Shown here: one piece after another, positions 1 to 5,155 of the stretch
Layout: every line of letters starts with the position of its first letter
How positions within the stretch are numbered: position 1 is the first letter of the stretch
NCBI GenBank assembly: GCA_047972415.1
Contig: JBKEAN010000065.1
Span: 1 to 5,155 of the forward strand
Direction of reading: 5' to 3'
Length of the DNA stretch: 5,155 bases
Source: Mangrovibacterium sp047972415
GTDB taxonomy: Bacteria; Bacteroidota; Bacteroidia; Bacteroidales; Prolixibacteraceae
The notes under the pieces: generated by a model
Seen by the model: only the letters and a program-made list of their open reading frames with translations
The model's database searches: none
Told to the model about the DNA's origin: nothing
Translations under genes and position numbers: made by a program

Positions 1-2
1 GC

Positions 3-275
3 GGTAAAATTGCCAATGCCCGTATCATCGACGAGTCGAAAATTGATACCGACTCGGTGCAAATCCTGAACAAAGTAACCATCAAGAATAAAAAGAACAA
101 TGCCACGATGGTTTACACCATTGTTTCGGAGCACGAGGCCGATTTGAAATTGGGAAAAATATCGATTGAAACCCCCATTGCCAAAGGCTTGATTGGTAAA
201 AAAGTAGGCGACGTGGTGGATATAAAAGTACCCTCGGGTATTATTCCGTTCGAAATTATTGACATTTCAATGTAA
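3..275 (+). CDS. greA: Transcription elongation factor GreA, C-terminal part (5' end outside window)
   Basis: This open frame enters from the left edge and ends at TAA 273-275, giving about 90 residues of a protein that is normally near 158. It matches the C-terminal FKBP-like domain of GreA/GreB: YTIVSEHEAD, then GKISIETPIAKGLIGKK and VGDVVDIKVPSG, ending in the usual E-I-I-D-I strand. GreA binds in the secondary channel of RNA polymerase and stimulates cleavage of backtracked transcripts so that stalled elongation can resume. The acidic tip of its N-terminal coiled coil, which does the chemistry, lies outside the window. The GTG at 57 is an internal Val codon, not a start, because homologous sequence (GKIANARIIDESKI) continues upstream of it. 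I call GreA over GreB from the overall motif wording. The family assignment is firm. The HIT gene follows after 5 bases. Confidence 0.93.
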   Translation, partial: GKIANARIIDESKIDTDSVQILNKVTIKNKKNNATMVYTIVSEHEADLKLGKISIETPIAKGLIGKKVGDVVDIKVPSGIIPFEIIDISM

Positions 276-280
276 TTGCT

Positions 281-679
281 ATGCCCAGTTTGTTTACCCG
301 GATTGTTCAAGGCGAAATTCCTGCTTACACGATAGCGGAAGACGACAATTACCTGGCATTTCTGGATATTTTCCCGGTTGCCAAAGGCCATGTACTGGTA
401 ATTCCGAAAAAGGAAGTGGACTACCTGTTCGATTTGGATGACGAATTGTACACCGGTTTGCAGTTGTTTGCCAAAAAAGTAGCTATCGGATTAAAAGAAG
501 CTATTCCCTGCCTGAAGGTAGGCGTTTTGGTTTTGGGACTTGAAGTGCCGCACGCACATATTCATTTGGTGCCGATGCAATCGGAAGCTGAGTTGCTGAA
601 TTTTTCAAACAAAAAGAAATTTGGCCCGGAAGAAATGAAAGAAACAGCAAGCCTTATTGCTCAACATATTCGCTTATAA
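281..679 (+). CDS. HIT-family (histidine triad) nucleotide-binding protein
   Basis: This complete 132-residue protein has the length typical of Hint-like HIT proteins. The N-terminal LFTRIVQGEIPAYTIAEDD and the stretch FLDIFPVAKGHVLVIPKKE (about residues 28-45) are standard for the family. The signature histidine triad is HAHIHLV at residues 91-97. By analogy with Hint1, the middle His (H93) should be the nucleophile that forms a nucleotidyl intermediate. Family members hydrolyse or transfer purine nucleoside phosphoramidates and related nucleotides in the cytosol. The physiological substrate is not predictable here. The ATG at 281 is used because the N-terminus matches the family directly. 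No Shine-Dalgarno is visible, as is common in Bacteroidota. It lies 5 bases after greA and ends just before a terminator, so the two genes are probably co-transcribed. Confidence 0.94.
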   Translation: MPSLFTRIVQGEIPAYTIAEDDNYLAFLDIFPVAKGHVLVIPKKEVDYLFDLDDELYTGLQLFAKKVAIGLKEAIPCLKVGVLVLGLEVPHAHIHLVPMQSEAELLNFSNKKKFGPEEMKETASLIAQHIRL

Positions 680-687
680 AAGCCTGT

Positions 688-712
688 AACCACCGTATCC
701 CGGTGGTTTTTT
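688..712 (+). terminator. Rho-independent terminator of the greA-HIT transcript
   Basis: A perfect 8-bp stem, AACCACCG (688-695) with CGGTGGTT (701-708), encloses the 5-base loop TATCC. A run of T follows through 712. It begins 8 bases after the HIT stop codon. Read on the minus strand, the hairpin is followed by ACAGGCTTTT rather than an immediate T tract. It should therefore serve the plus-strand operon much better than the convergent ruvC operon. Confidence 0.9.
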
Positions 713-761
713 GTTATTGGAAGTTTTGAGCACTGCGACCACAACTGATCACTGCGGCTAA

Positions 762-1316
762 TCACTTCACCCGCCCTGGGTGCTTCTTCACAAACTCGCT
801 CCAATCTTTGTAACCAGCTTTAGCAACCGGATTTTTTAATTGCAGGTAATGACAAATGGCCACTGCCAAAGCATCGGAAGCATCAAGTTCGGGGGGAAGT
901 TCATCCACCTTCAACATGTTTTTCAGAAAATAAGCCACTTGCTCCTTCGCGGCGCGCCCCATGCCGGTAATGGCTTGTTTCACTTTTAGCGGTGCATACT
1001 CGAACACCGGAATATCGCGTTGCAGCGCCAACCCCATCACAATGCCTTGTGCCCGGCCCAGTTTCAGCATGGCCTGAATGTCTTTCCCGAAAAAAGGCGA
1101 CTCAATGGCCAGTTCGTCGGGCAGGTATTCTTCAATCAGCGCCTGTGTCCGGATAAAAATATGCTTCAACCGAAGATAATGATTATCAAACCCCTTCGTT
1201 TTTACAACCCCCACATGCAAAATCCGGGGCTGGTTGTTCTTAACTTCAACCAAGGCGTAACCCATTACCACCGTTCCGGGGTCAATTCCTAAAATACGTT
1301 TTCCTTCTAAACTCAT
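762..1316 (-). CDS. ruvC: Crossover junction endodeoxyribonuclease RuvC
   Basis: RuvC is the Holliday-junction resolvase: a homodimer that makes symmetric nicks in four-way junctions after RuvAB branch migration. The protein is 184 residues from the chosen start (E. coli RuvC is 173). The four acidic metal-binding residues of the RNase H-like fold are all visible: D12 in ILGIDPGT, E72 in AIESPFF, and D145 and D148 in ELDASDALAVAICH. The segment GRAQGIVMGLALQRDIPVFEYAPLKVKQAITGMGRAAKEQV is typical of the family. I chose ATG 1316-1314 because homology begins right after it (MSLEGKRILGIDPG). The frame is open further upstream to 1373, but those 19 extra codons lie inside the permease gene and look non-homologous. 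The start overlaps the permease TGA as ATGA, which suggests translational coupling. No ruvA or ruvB is in the window. No good terminator is seen between 713 and 761. Confidence 0.96.
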   Translation of the reverse strand: MSLEGKRILGIDPGTVVMGYALVEVKNNQPRILHVGVVKTKGFDNHYLRLKHIFIRTQALIEEYLPDELAIESPFFGKDIQAMLKLGRAQGIVMGLALQRDIPVFEYAPLKVKQAITGMGRAAKEQVAYFLKNMLKVDELPPELDASDALAVAICHYLQLKNPVAKAGYKDWSEFVKKHPGRVK

Positions 1317-2248
1317 CGCTGCGTTGTTTGCTTGTGGCCACCCTTCGCAACAAAACGCTGCAAGCTGCGCCACCTCAGCTGTTGACTAAAGATACCTAAA
1401 AGTATAAAACTTAGACCCACAAAGGTAGTCGGATAAATGCTTTCGTGAAGCACAAAGTGGATAAACACCAACGAAATAAAGGGGCATAGGAAGATAAAGT
1501 TGCCGGTAACCGCATTGTTTTCGCTTTTGTACAGCGCGTAAATCCATATCACATAAGTAATGCCCAGCTCGAATAAGCCTACGTAAACCGCAGCGGCAAA
1601 GGGAAGTCCCGAAAGCGGAAAAGCGAAAGCCCCATCTTCGAAAAAGCTGTACACAAGCAAAAATAGTAGGCCAAACAAAAAGTTCCAGCTCAATACCACC
1701 AGCCGGTCGCGCGTATCGCGGGTGCTAAACAACCAGTACAACGCCCAAATAAGGCTACTGCCCAATGCAAGACCCGCACCAAGCGTGTTGGTACGGACAA
1801 AACCGTCAATGCCGCCTTGCGACGAAATAAAAACAACCCCCAGGAAGCTAAAACAAATCGCTAACAAATTTTTCAACCCCAACTTTTGCCCCAGCAGCGG
1901 TACCGACAACAAAGCCAGCGTAACCGGCCAAACCATGTTGAGCGCCTGCGTTACTTGTGCCGGGTTGAGCGAGTAGGCTTTAAAAAGAATAAGGTAATAC
2001 AGAAAAGGATTGAGTAGTCCCTGCCCTGCCGATTGCAACAGTTGCTTCATGCTGATGCGGGTAAACGCTTGCCATTTCCCGCTTAGCAGCACAACCGCCA
2101 TAAAAAAAAAGAGCGATACCGCTGTTGCTACAAAAATAAGCTGAAAAGGGCTGAATTCGGTCAATGCCAACTTAAACGCGGTAGCCACAGTCGACCACAG
2201 GAGAACAGCCAGCAAAGCAAGTACAGTAGCCGCCTTTTGGTTTTTCAT
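1313..2248 (-). CDS. EamA-family transporter (drug/metabolite transporter superfamily)
   Basis: This 311-residue inner-membrane protein has about ten hydrophobic helices, at roughly 6-25, 33-55, 70-90, 97-119, 126-143, 155-174, 183-202, 215-237, 246-267 and 271-289. That is the two-fold EamA repeat (5+5 helices) at the usual length of about 300. The first repeat carries ALNMVWPVTLALLSVPLLGQKLG and the second FIFLCPFISLVFIHFVLHE followed by GLSFILLGI; the Pro plus the polar or acidic residue before the last helix is typical of the family. The C-terminus after 290 is basic and probably cytosolic. DMT proteins export or import small metabolites, and the substrate cannot be read from sequence. 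It starts 22 bases after the TPR gene and its stop overlaps the ruvC start by four bases, so it is probably the middle gene of one operon. No Shine-Dalgarno is seen upstream of the ATG. Confidence 0.92.
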   Translation of the reverse strand: MKNQKAATVLALLAVLLWSTVATAFKLALTEFSPFQLIFVATAVSLFFFMAVVLLSGKWQAFTRISMKQLLQSAGQGLLNPFLYYLILFKAYSLNPAQVTQALNMVWPVTLALLSVPLLGQKLGLKNLLAICFSFLGVVFISSQGGIDGFVRTNTLGAGLALGSSLIWALYWLFSTRDTRDRLVVLSWNFLFGLLFLLVYSFFEDGAFAFPLSGLPFAAAVYVGLFELGITYVIWIYALYKSENNAVTGNFIFLCPFISLVFIHFVLHESIYPTTFVGLSFILLGIFSQQLRWRSLQRFVAKGGHKQTTQR

Positions 2249-2270
2249 AGGATGGAGGGCAGTTAGGCAG

Positions 2271-4136
2271 TTAATTTAAAGGGGCATCAACGTTGGCACC
2301 CGGAGAAAAATCGCCACGTAGTTTCCGAAACCATTCCCGTGCCTCGGTTACATGCACACTGCCCGGATATTTTTCTATCAGTCGCAAATAGCTGGCTTGC
2401 GCCTTTTCCGTGTCATTCAACTTTGCTCGGTACACATCGCCAAGTTCCATCAGGGCATCGTCGGCCAGCAAATCGAAGGGATATTCGCCCAGTATTTTTT
2501 CCAGAAAGTCCGCAGCTTCCTGCCACTTCCCCTGCTTTTGGCAAATTGATGCCTTGCGCCAGTAAATGTCGTCCTGTAAACTATGGTAGGGGTAATTGGT
2601 TTCAAGGCTATCGAGTACAGCCCATGCGGCTTCGGTATGGTTGCGGTAAAGCTCCAGGTCGGCACGGGCAAACAGTTGCAACGGAACGCTGGTCGTATCC
2701 AGGTTCAGGTTGTTGCCAATAAAAACATCAAGTTTCATGGCATCGTTTGCAATCAGTTTCGAGGTACTTGCTTTCAGCACATCCAATTGTGCCTTGGCCC
2801 ACGACAATTCGCCCATGTAATAACCCAGCCGTGCTTTCTTCAGCTTTACTTCGTCGCCTAACTCGTTGGTTTTATTGCTTTCAATTACCTGCGCGTATAG
2901 TAAAATGGCTTCGTAGAAATCGCCCTGAAACACGTACACATCAGCTAATGCCGCTTTCAGTTCGTCGGCTTCCAGGGCTGGGAGCCGTGGTATTTCCATA
3001 GCCTGCTGCAACAAGCCGGCCGCTTTGCCGGGTTGGTTTAGGTCGAAGGTGAGCAGATGGGCAAAATTGAGGACTAAGGGGCGGGAGCTTGCGTTAATAC
3101 CAAACTCGCCTATCGCTTTTTCGAACTGTAGTTGCAAGTCGGTTGCCGGAATGGCACCAGCCTCCCTTGCTTCGTATTGCCGGTACAGCGTACCCAGCCT
3201 AAACAACTTTGCCTGCTTGTAGTACGGGTGGTTTTCGCCCTTTGCCAGCAAATAATCGTAAGCTTTTAGGGCATCATCAAATTCGCTATTACGGGTAGCC
3301 ACATAAGCCATGTCCATAATGGCAGGGCTTTCGTCGCCACTGCGTTTATCGAGTGCAATTTGCTGGCGCAAGGCCTGCGTGTAGTTTTTTTCCTGTAAAA
3401 ACAACCAAATTAACAGCCGGTTGTAGCCCAGTACCGAGGGTTCTTTTTGCATTCGTGCCAGCGTTCGCGAACGTAACTGCTCGCGCAACGAGTTATCCAC
3501 ATCCAGCCTGAAGGCGCTTCCAACAGCGCTTTGCATCCGGGGCAAATGCTTTTCGTCGGCTTTTAATAAGTTCAGGTACACGTCGAACATGCGGGTGTAG
3601 TTGCGTTGCAAAAGGTATACCTGTCCCAGTTCAAACTGAAAGGCTTCGCCGGGCATTTTCTTTTCGGCTTGCAGGTATAGTTTCTCGGCATAGTCGTAGT
3701 TTGCTTTCATTAAAAAGCTATTGGCCAAATTAATATAATCGGCCCGCGATGCCGGGACTTCGGCCAGTGCTTGCTGCATTTTTTTTTCGGCCTCGGCCTC
3801 CTTGTTTTGCCGTTTTAGCAAATCGGCCCACTGCACATACAAAGCCACATCAGACGGGGTGCGCCGCAGCCCTTTGCGTATTTCTTTTTCGGCCGTTTCG
3901 TAATTGCCGTCTTCAATCAGGCAAGTCATGTACATATTAAAGTAATAACTGCTTTTACTGCCTTCAAAAAGCTCGTTGTACAGCACGGCAGCTTTGCCAA
4001 AATCTTTCGCCTGGTAATACCGGTTGGCCAGTTGGATTTTCGACACGTCGGTTTGCTGTGCCATCAGCACAGGGCTTGCCACGAGCATGAAAAGCACGAC
4101 GAGCCACCGGTAACGGCTATGTTTTTGCGTGTTCAT
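2271..4136 (-). CDS. Exported tetratricopeptide-repeat protein
   Basis: This 621-residue protein begins with a signal peptide: basic MNTQKHSRYR, hydrophobic WLVVLFMLVASPVL, and probable signal peptidase I cleavage after A26 (LMA/QQ). There is no lipobox Cys and no C-terminal sorting domain, so a soluble periplasmic protein is likely. The rest is alpha-helical with TPR-like units: about 36-60 (LANRYYQAKDFGKAAVLYNELFEG), the NYETAEKEIRKGLRRTP region, EAEAEKKMQQALAEVP, YDYAEKLYLQAEKKMP, and less regular units in the middle. The last two, about 522-605 (KWQEAADFLEKILGEYP; TEKAQASYLRLIEKYPGSVHVTEAREWF), resemble the BamD/YbgF type of TPR found in envelope scaffold proteins. It is probably a protein-interaction scaffold with no enzymatic motif; the partner is unknown. 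It heads the TPR-permease-ruvC cluster. No convincing promoter is found upstream: the nearest -7-like boxes on the minus strand are TACTTTTA (4150-4143) and TTAGTTTG (4187-4180), each imperfect and without a good -33 partner. Confidence 0.88.
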   Translation of the reverse strand: MNTQKHSRYRWLVVLFMLVASPVLMAQQTDVSKIQLANRYYQAKDFGKAAVLYNELFEGSKSSYYFNMYMTCLIEDGNYETAEKEIRKGLRRTPSDVALYVQWADLLKRQNKEAEAEKKMQQALAEVPASRADYINLANSFLMKANYDYAEKLYLQAEKKMPGEAFQFELGQVYLLQRNYTRMFDVYLNLLKADEKHLPRMQSAVGSAFRLDVDNSLREQLRSRTLARMQKEPSVLGYNRLLIWLFLQEKNYTQALRQQIALDKRSGDESPAIMDMAYVATRNSEFDDALKAYDYLLAKGENHPYYKQAKLFRLGTLYRQYEAREAGAIPATDLQLQFEKAIGEFGINASSRPLVLNFAHLLTFDLNQPGKAAGLLQQAMEIPRLPALEADELKAALADVYVFQGDFYEAILLYAQVIESNKTNELGDEVKLKKARLGYYMGELSWAKAQLDVLKASTSKLIANDAMKLDVFIGNNLNLDTTSVPLQLFARADLELYRNHTEAAWAVLDSLETNYPYHSLQDDIYWRKASICQKQGKWQEAADFLEKILGEYPFDLLADDALMELGDVYRAKLNDTEKAQASYLRLIEKYPGSVHVTEAREWFRKLRGDFSPGANVDAPLN

Positions 4137-4168
4137 TTGTTGTAAAAGTAATATTCCGCCGCTATTCG

Positions 4169-4182
4169 TTGAAAATTTTCAA
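4169..4182. promoter_or_regulatory. 14-bp perfect palindrome, candidate operator of the TPR operon
   Basis: TTGAAAATTTTCAA is a perfect palindrome centred about 40 bases upstream of the TPR start codon, where a regulator could overlap the promoter. It also overlaps the imperfect -7-like box TTAGTTTG on the minus strand. AT-rich palindromes of this size can arise by chance in a window of this length, so the operator role is inference only. Confidence 0.3.
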
Positions 4183-4328
4183 ACTAATTCTGACCGCTTA
4201 GCCCAATTTGGGTAAAAAGCCGCCAAACGAGCGTGCAGGTAATTCAACTAGAAAGATAAACAGCGTAAAACGGACTACTTTATACGCGCGAAATCTCGTT
4301 TTAACATCGTTCGCACAAACAAATAGGT

Positions 4329-4336
4329 TAAATTTG
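4329..4336 (+). promoter_or_regulatory. Candidate Bacteroidota -7 promoter box pointing into the repeat array
   Basis: TAAATTTG is an exact match to the Bacteroidota -7 consensus TAnnTTTG. I find no TTTG-type -33 box at the usual 19-21 bp upstream, which lowers confidence. If active, transcription would start near 4343 and run through the 42-bp array beginning at 4409. Confidence 0.35.
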
Positions 4337-4408
4337 TTTCAACCCGTTCTTTTATACACGCCGGCAAGGGTGTAAGCGCCTTGTTGCATCTTGCTCTGTA
4401 ACCCGAAA

Positions 4409-4991
4409 TACCCAGAATGCGTGTTTTTGTACCTTCCTATCGTTATAAAATACCCAAAATGCGTGTTTTTGCCATTTCATGTAATTATAAAAGCTCGAAA
4501 ACACATGTTTTTGCACCTTAATGGAATTATAAAAAGTCGAAAACAGTTGTTTTTGCGCCTTAATGGAATTATAAAAGGCCGAAAATGCGTGTTTTTACTC
4601 CTTTCTGTAATTATAAAAACTCAAAAACTCTTGTTTTTGCCTCTTAATGAAATCATAAAAGGCCGAAAATGCATAAAATTGCATTTTATGAAATTATAAA
4701 AGCTCGAAAATGCATAAAACTGCATTTTATGAAACCATAAAAGGCCGAAAATGCATTTTTTCTACTTTTATTGTTTTATTAATTGTCGAAAACGCGTTTT
4801 TTCACTTTTTATAGTTTTATTAAAACCCATATGGCGTGTTTTTGCTTTTTATAATTTCTTAAAAACCAAAATGACGTGTTTTCGCTTTTTATAAAAATTT
4901 TTGAAGGGGCAAAAACACCTGTTTTCATGCTTTTCAATTATCCGAAAGGGGCAAAAACATGTGATTTCACCCTATTTAGTAAGTTATAAAA
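4409..4991 (+). repeat. Degenerate tandem repeat array, about 14 units of ~42 bp
   Basis: The units start at 4409, 4451, 4493, 4535, 4577, 4619, 4661, 4702, 4743, 4785, 4826, 4866, 4906 and 4948. The first six are exactly 42 bp; the others are 40-44. The unit consensus, in pieces, is GGCCG, AAAA, TGCGTG, TTTTTG, CCCCTTAATGGA, ATTATAAAA. The A tract, T tract and ATTATAAAA end are best conserved, while the centre (bases 10-14) and bases 22-27 vary. The last units diverge and gain a GGGGCAAAAACA start (4906 and 4948, exactly 42 apart). Composition is strikingly AT-rich beside the flanking genes; 4681-4740, for example, has 15 G/C in 60. There are no identical repeats with unique spacers, so this is not CRISPR. 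Across 4391-4699 one frame stays open because 42 is a multiple of three, but it lacks an ATG at its start and I judge it non-coding. Function is unknown; candidates are curved DNA, a protein-binding array or a transcribed structured RNA. Confidence 0.9.
4661..4742 (+). repeat. Two adjacent hairpin-forming 41-bp units within the array
   Basis: These two units (4661-4701 and 4702-4742) are near copies of one another and are each one base shorter than the 42-bp norm. Each holds a hairpin. The first is CATAAAAT (4672-4679) / ATTTTATG (4683-4690) with loop TGC. The second is CATAAAA (4713-4719) / TTTTATG (4725-4731) with a five-base loop. In both, the T tract of the standard unit is replaced by AAAA followed by a shifted TTTT, so the dyad is longer than in other units. 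They look like a recent local duplication. Confidence 0.75.
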
Positions 4992-5108
4992 ACACCATTG
5001 CCCATTTTTCGTTGTCGAATAAAAACTTGGTTGCACCCATGCTTGTATTTTTTTTGGGCGGCCGTGTAAAGCGGTGAATTATCATGGGAAGAAACGGATA
5101 AGAATGCC
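4992..5108. other. Decayed array tail and upstream region of the next gene
   Basis: After the last recognisable unit the 42-bp rhythm fades. Fragments such as TTGCCCATTTTTCG (4998-5011) and CCCATGCTTGTATTTTTTTT (5036-5055) still recall the unit core, so these may be eroded copies. No coding frame is supported. The stretch leads into the candidate promoter at 5109. Confidence 0.4.
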
Positions 5109-5116
5109 TATTTTTG
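5109..5116 (+). promoter_or_regulatory. Candidate Bacteroidota -7 promoter box of the gene at 5136
   Basis: TATTTTTG fits TAnnTTTG exactly and is followed by CCCC. The ATG at 5136 lies 19 bases downstream, which gives the short leader often seen in this phylum. No clear TTTG-type -33 element is found 19-21 bp upstream. The surrounding AATGCCTATTTTTGCC (5103-5118) differs at only two of 16 positions from the core of array unit 2 (AATGCGTGTTTTTGCC, 4458-4473). Confidence 0.5.
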
Positions 5117-5135
5117 CCCCAAACGAGCAGAAAAT

Positions 5136-5155
5136 ATGACCGACCCCAAACAGCA
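5136..5155 (+). CDS. Probable start of a gene cut by the right edge (MTDPKQ...)
   Basis: An ATG at 5136 opens a frame reading M-T-D-P-K-Q before the window ends. Six residues do not allow any family assignment. Support comes from context: a good -7 box 19 bases upstream and the purine-rich AGCAGAAAAT just before the ATG. It could still be a chance ATG. Confidence 0.45.

Larger units (their letters stand above)
4137..4408. other. Gene-free leader between the TPR gene and the repeat array
   Basis: I see no supportable coding frame or RNA gene in these 272 bases. Small structures seen are a 14-bp perfect palindrome (4169-4182, listed separately), a CCCAA-T-TTGGG dyad (4202-4212), and a distant inverted pair TAAAACG (4266-4272) / CGTTTTA (4297-4303). 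There is also a 5-bp hairpin CAAGG (4365-4369) / CCTTG (4379-4383) without a T tract, and two similar strings, TTTATACGCGCG (4279-4290) and TTTATACACGCC (4351-4362). The region should hold the minus-strand promoter of the TPR operon and a plus-strand promoter at 4329. Confidence 0.6.

Noticed and set aside
1317..1373. Longer ruvC N-terminus starting at 1373.
   Set aside because: The extra 19 residues lie within the permease reading frame and precede the conserved family start; the ATGA overlap at 1316-1313 is the better start.
3493..3501. Exact DnaA-box match TTATCCACA.
   Set aside because: A single site inside the TPR coding sequence with no cluster or AT-rich unwinding element beside it; most likely chance.
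4391..4699. A 102-codon open frame across the array encoding a 14-residue repeat (pattern like RKxxFLxLNxIIK).
   Set aside because: It begins at TTG with no in-frame ATG until well inside, uses ATA in nearly every repeat unlike the neighbouring genes, and stays open only because 42 is a multiple of three. It breaks once units become 41 bp, while the DNA repeat carries on. A repetitive peptide is not excluded but is less likely than a non-coding repeat.
4409..4825. Repeated TATAATT on the minus strand as a string of sigma70-type -10 boxes.
   Set aside because: It follows from the AT-rich repeat end, has no matching upstream element, and Bacteroidota promoters use a different -7 consensus.
4409..4991. 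CRISPR array.
   Set aside because: No invariant repeat alternating with unique spacers. The whole unit varies gradually, and no cas-like gene is present.

Overview
The window looks like a chromosomal segment from a member of the Bacteroidota. The signs are a greA–HIT gene pair, translation starts without Shine-Dalgarno sequences, TAnnTTTG-type -7 promoter boxes, and a secreted TPR protein grouped with a drug/metabolite transporter and ruvC. I cannot place it below phylum from this sequence alone.

Layout. Positions 3-275 are the 3' end of greA (transcript cleavage factor). It is followed after 5 bases by a complete HIT-family nucleotide hydrolase/transferase gene (281-679), and a strong hairpin-plus-T-tract terminator closes the pair (688-712). 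Facing it on the minus strand is a tight three-gene cluster transcribed right to left. A 621-residue exported TPR-rich protein (4136-2271) comes first, then after 22 bp a ten-helix EamA/DMT permease (2248-1313), then ruvC (1316-762), whose start overlaps the permease stop as ATGA. Spacing and overlap suggest one transcript, although the three products share no obvious pathway.

The right-hand kilobase (4137-5135) has no convincing gene. Its main content is an AT-rich array of about 14 degenerate tandem units of about 42 bp (4409-4991). Most units have a G/C-containing start, an AAAA tract, a variable centre, a T tract and an ATTATAAAA-like end. The centre is often an inverted repeat whose bases differ between units while the symmetry is kept. 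The 42-bp period equals four turns of B-DNA, and the A/T tracts inside a unit lie about one turn apart, so the array is a candidate for curved DNA or a phased protein-binding array. The unit core also closely resembles the putative promoter box (5109-5116) of a gene that seems to begin at 5136 and runs off the window. A second perfect -7 box at 4329-4336 points into the array, so it may be transcribed.

The genes on the left are ordinary. The 42-bp array is the part I cannot explain from known families and is the candidate for something undescribed. Its function is inference.
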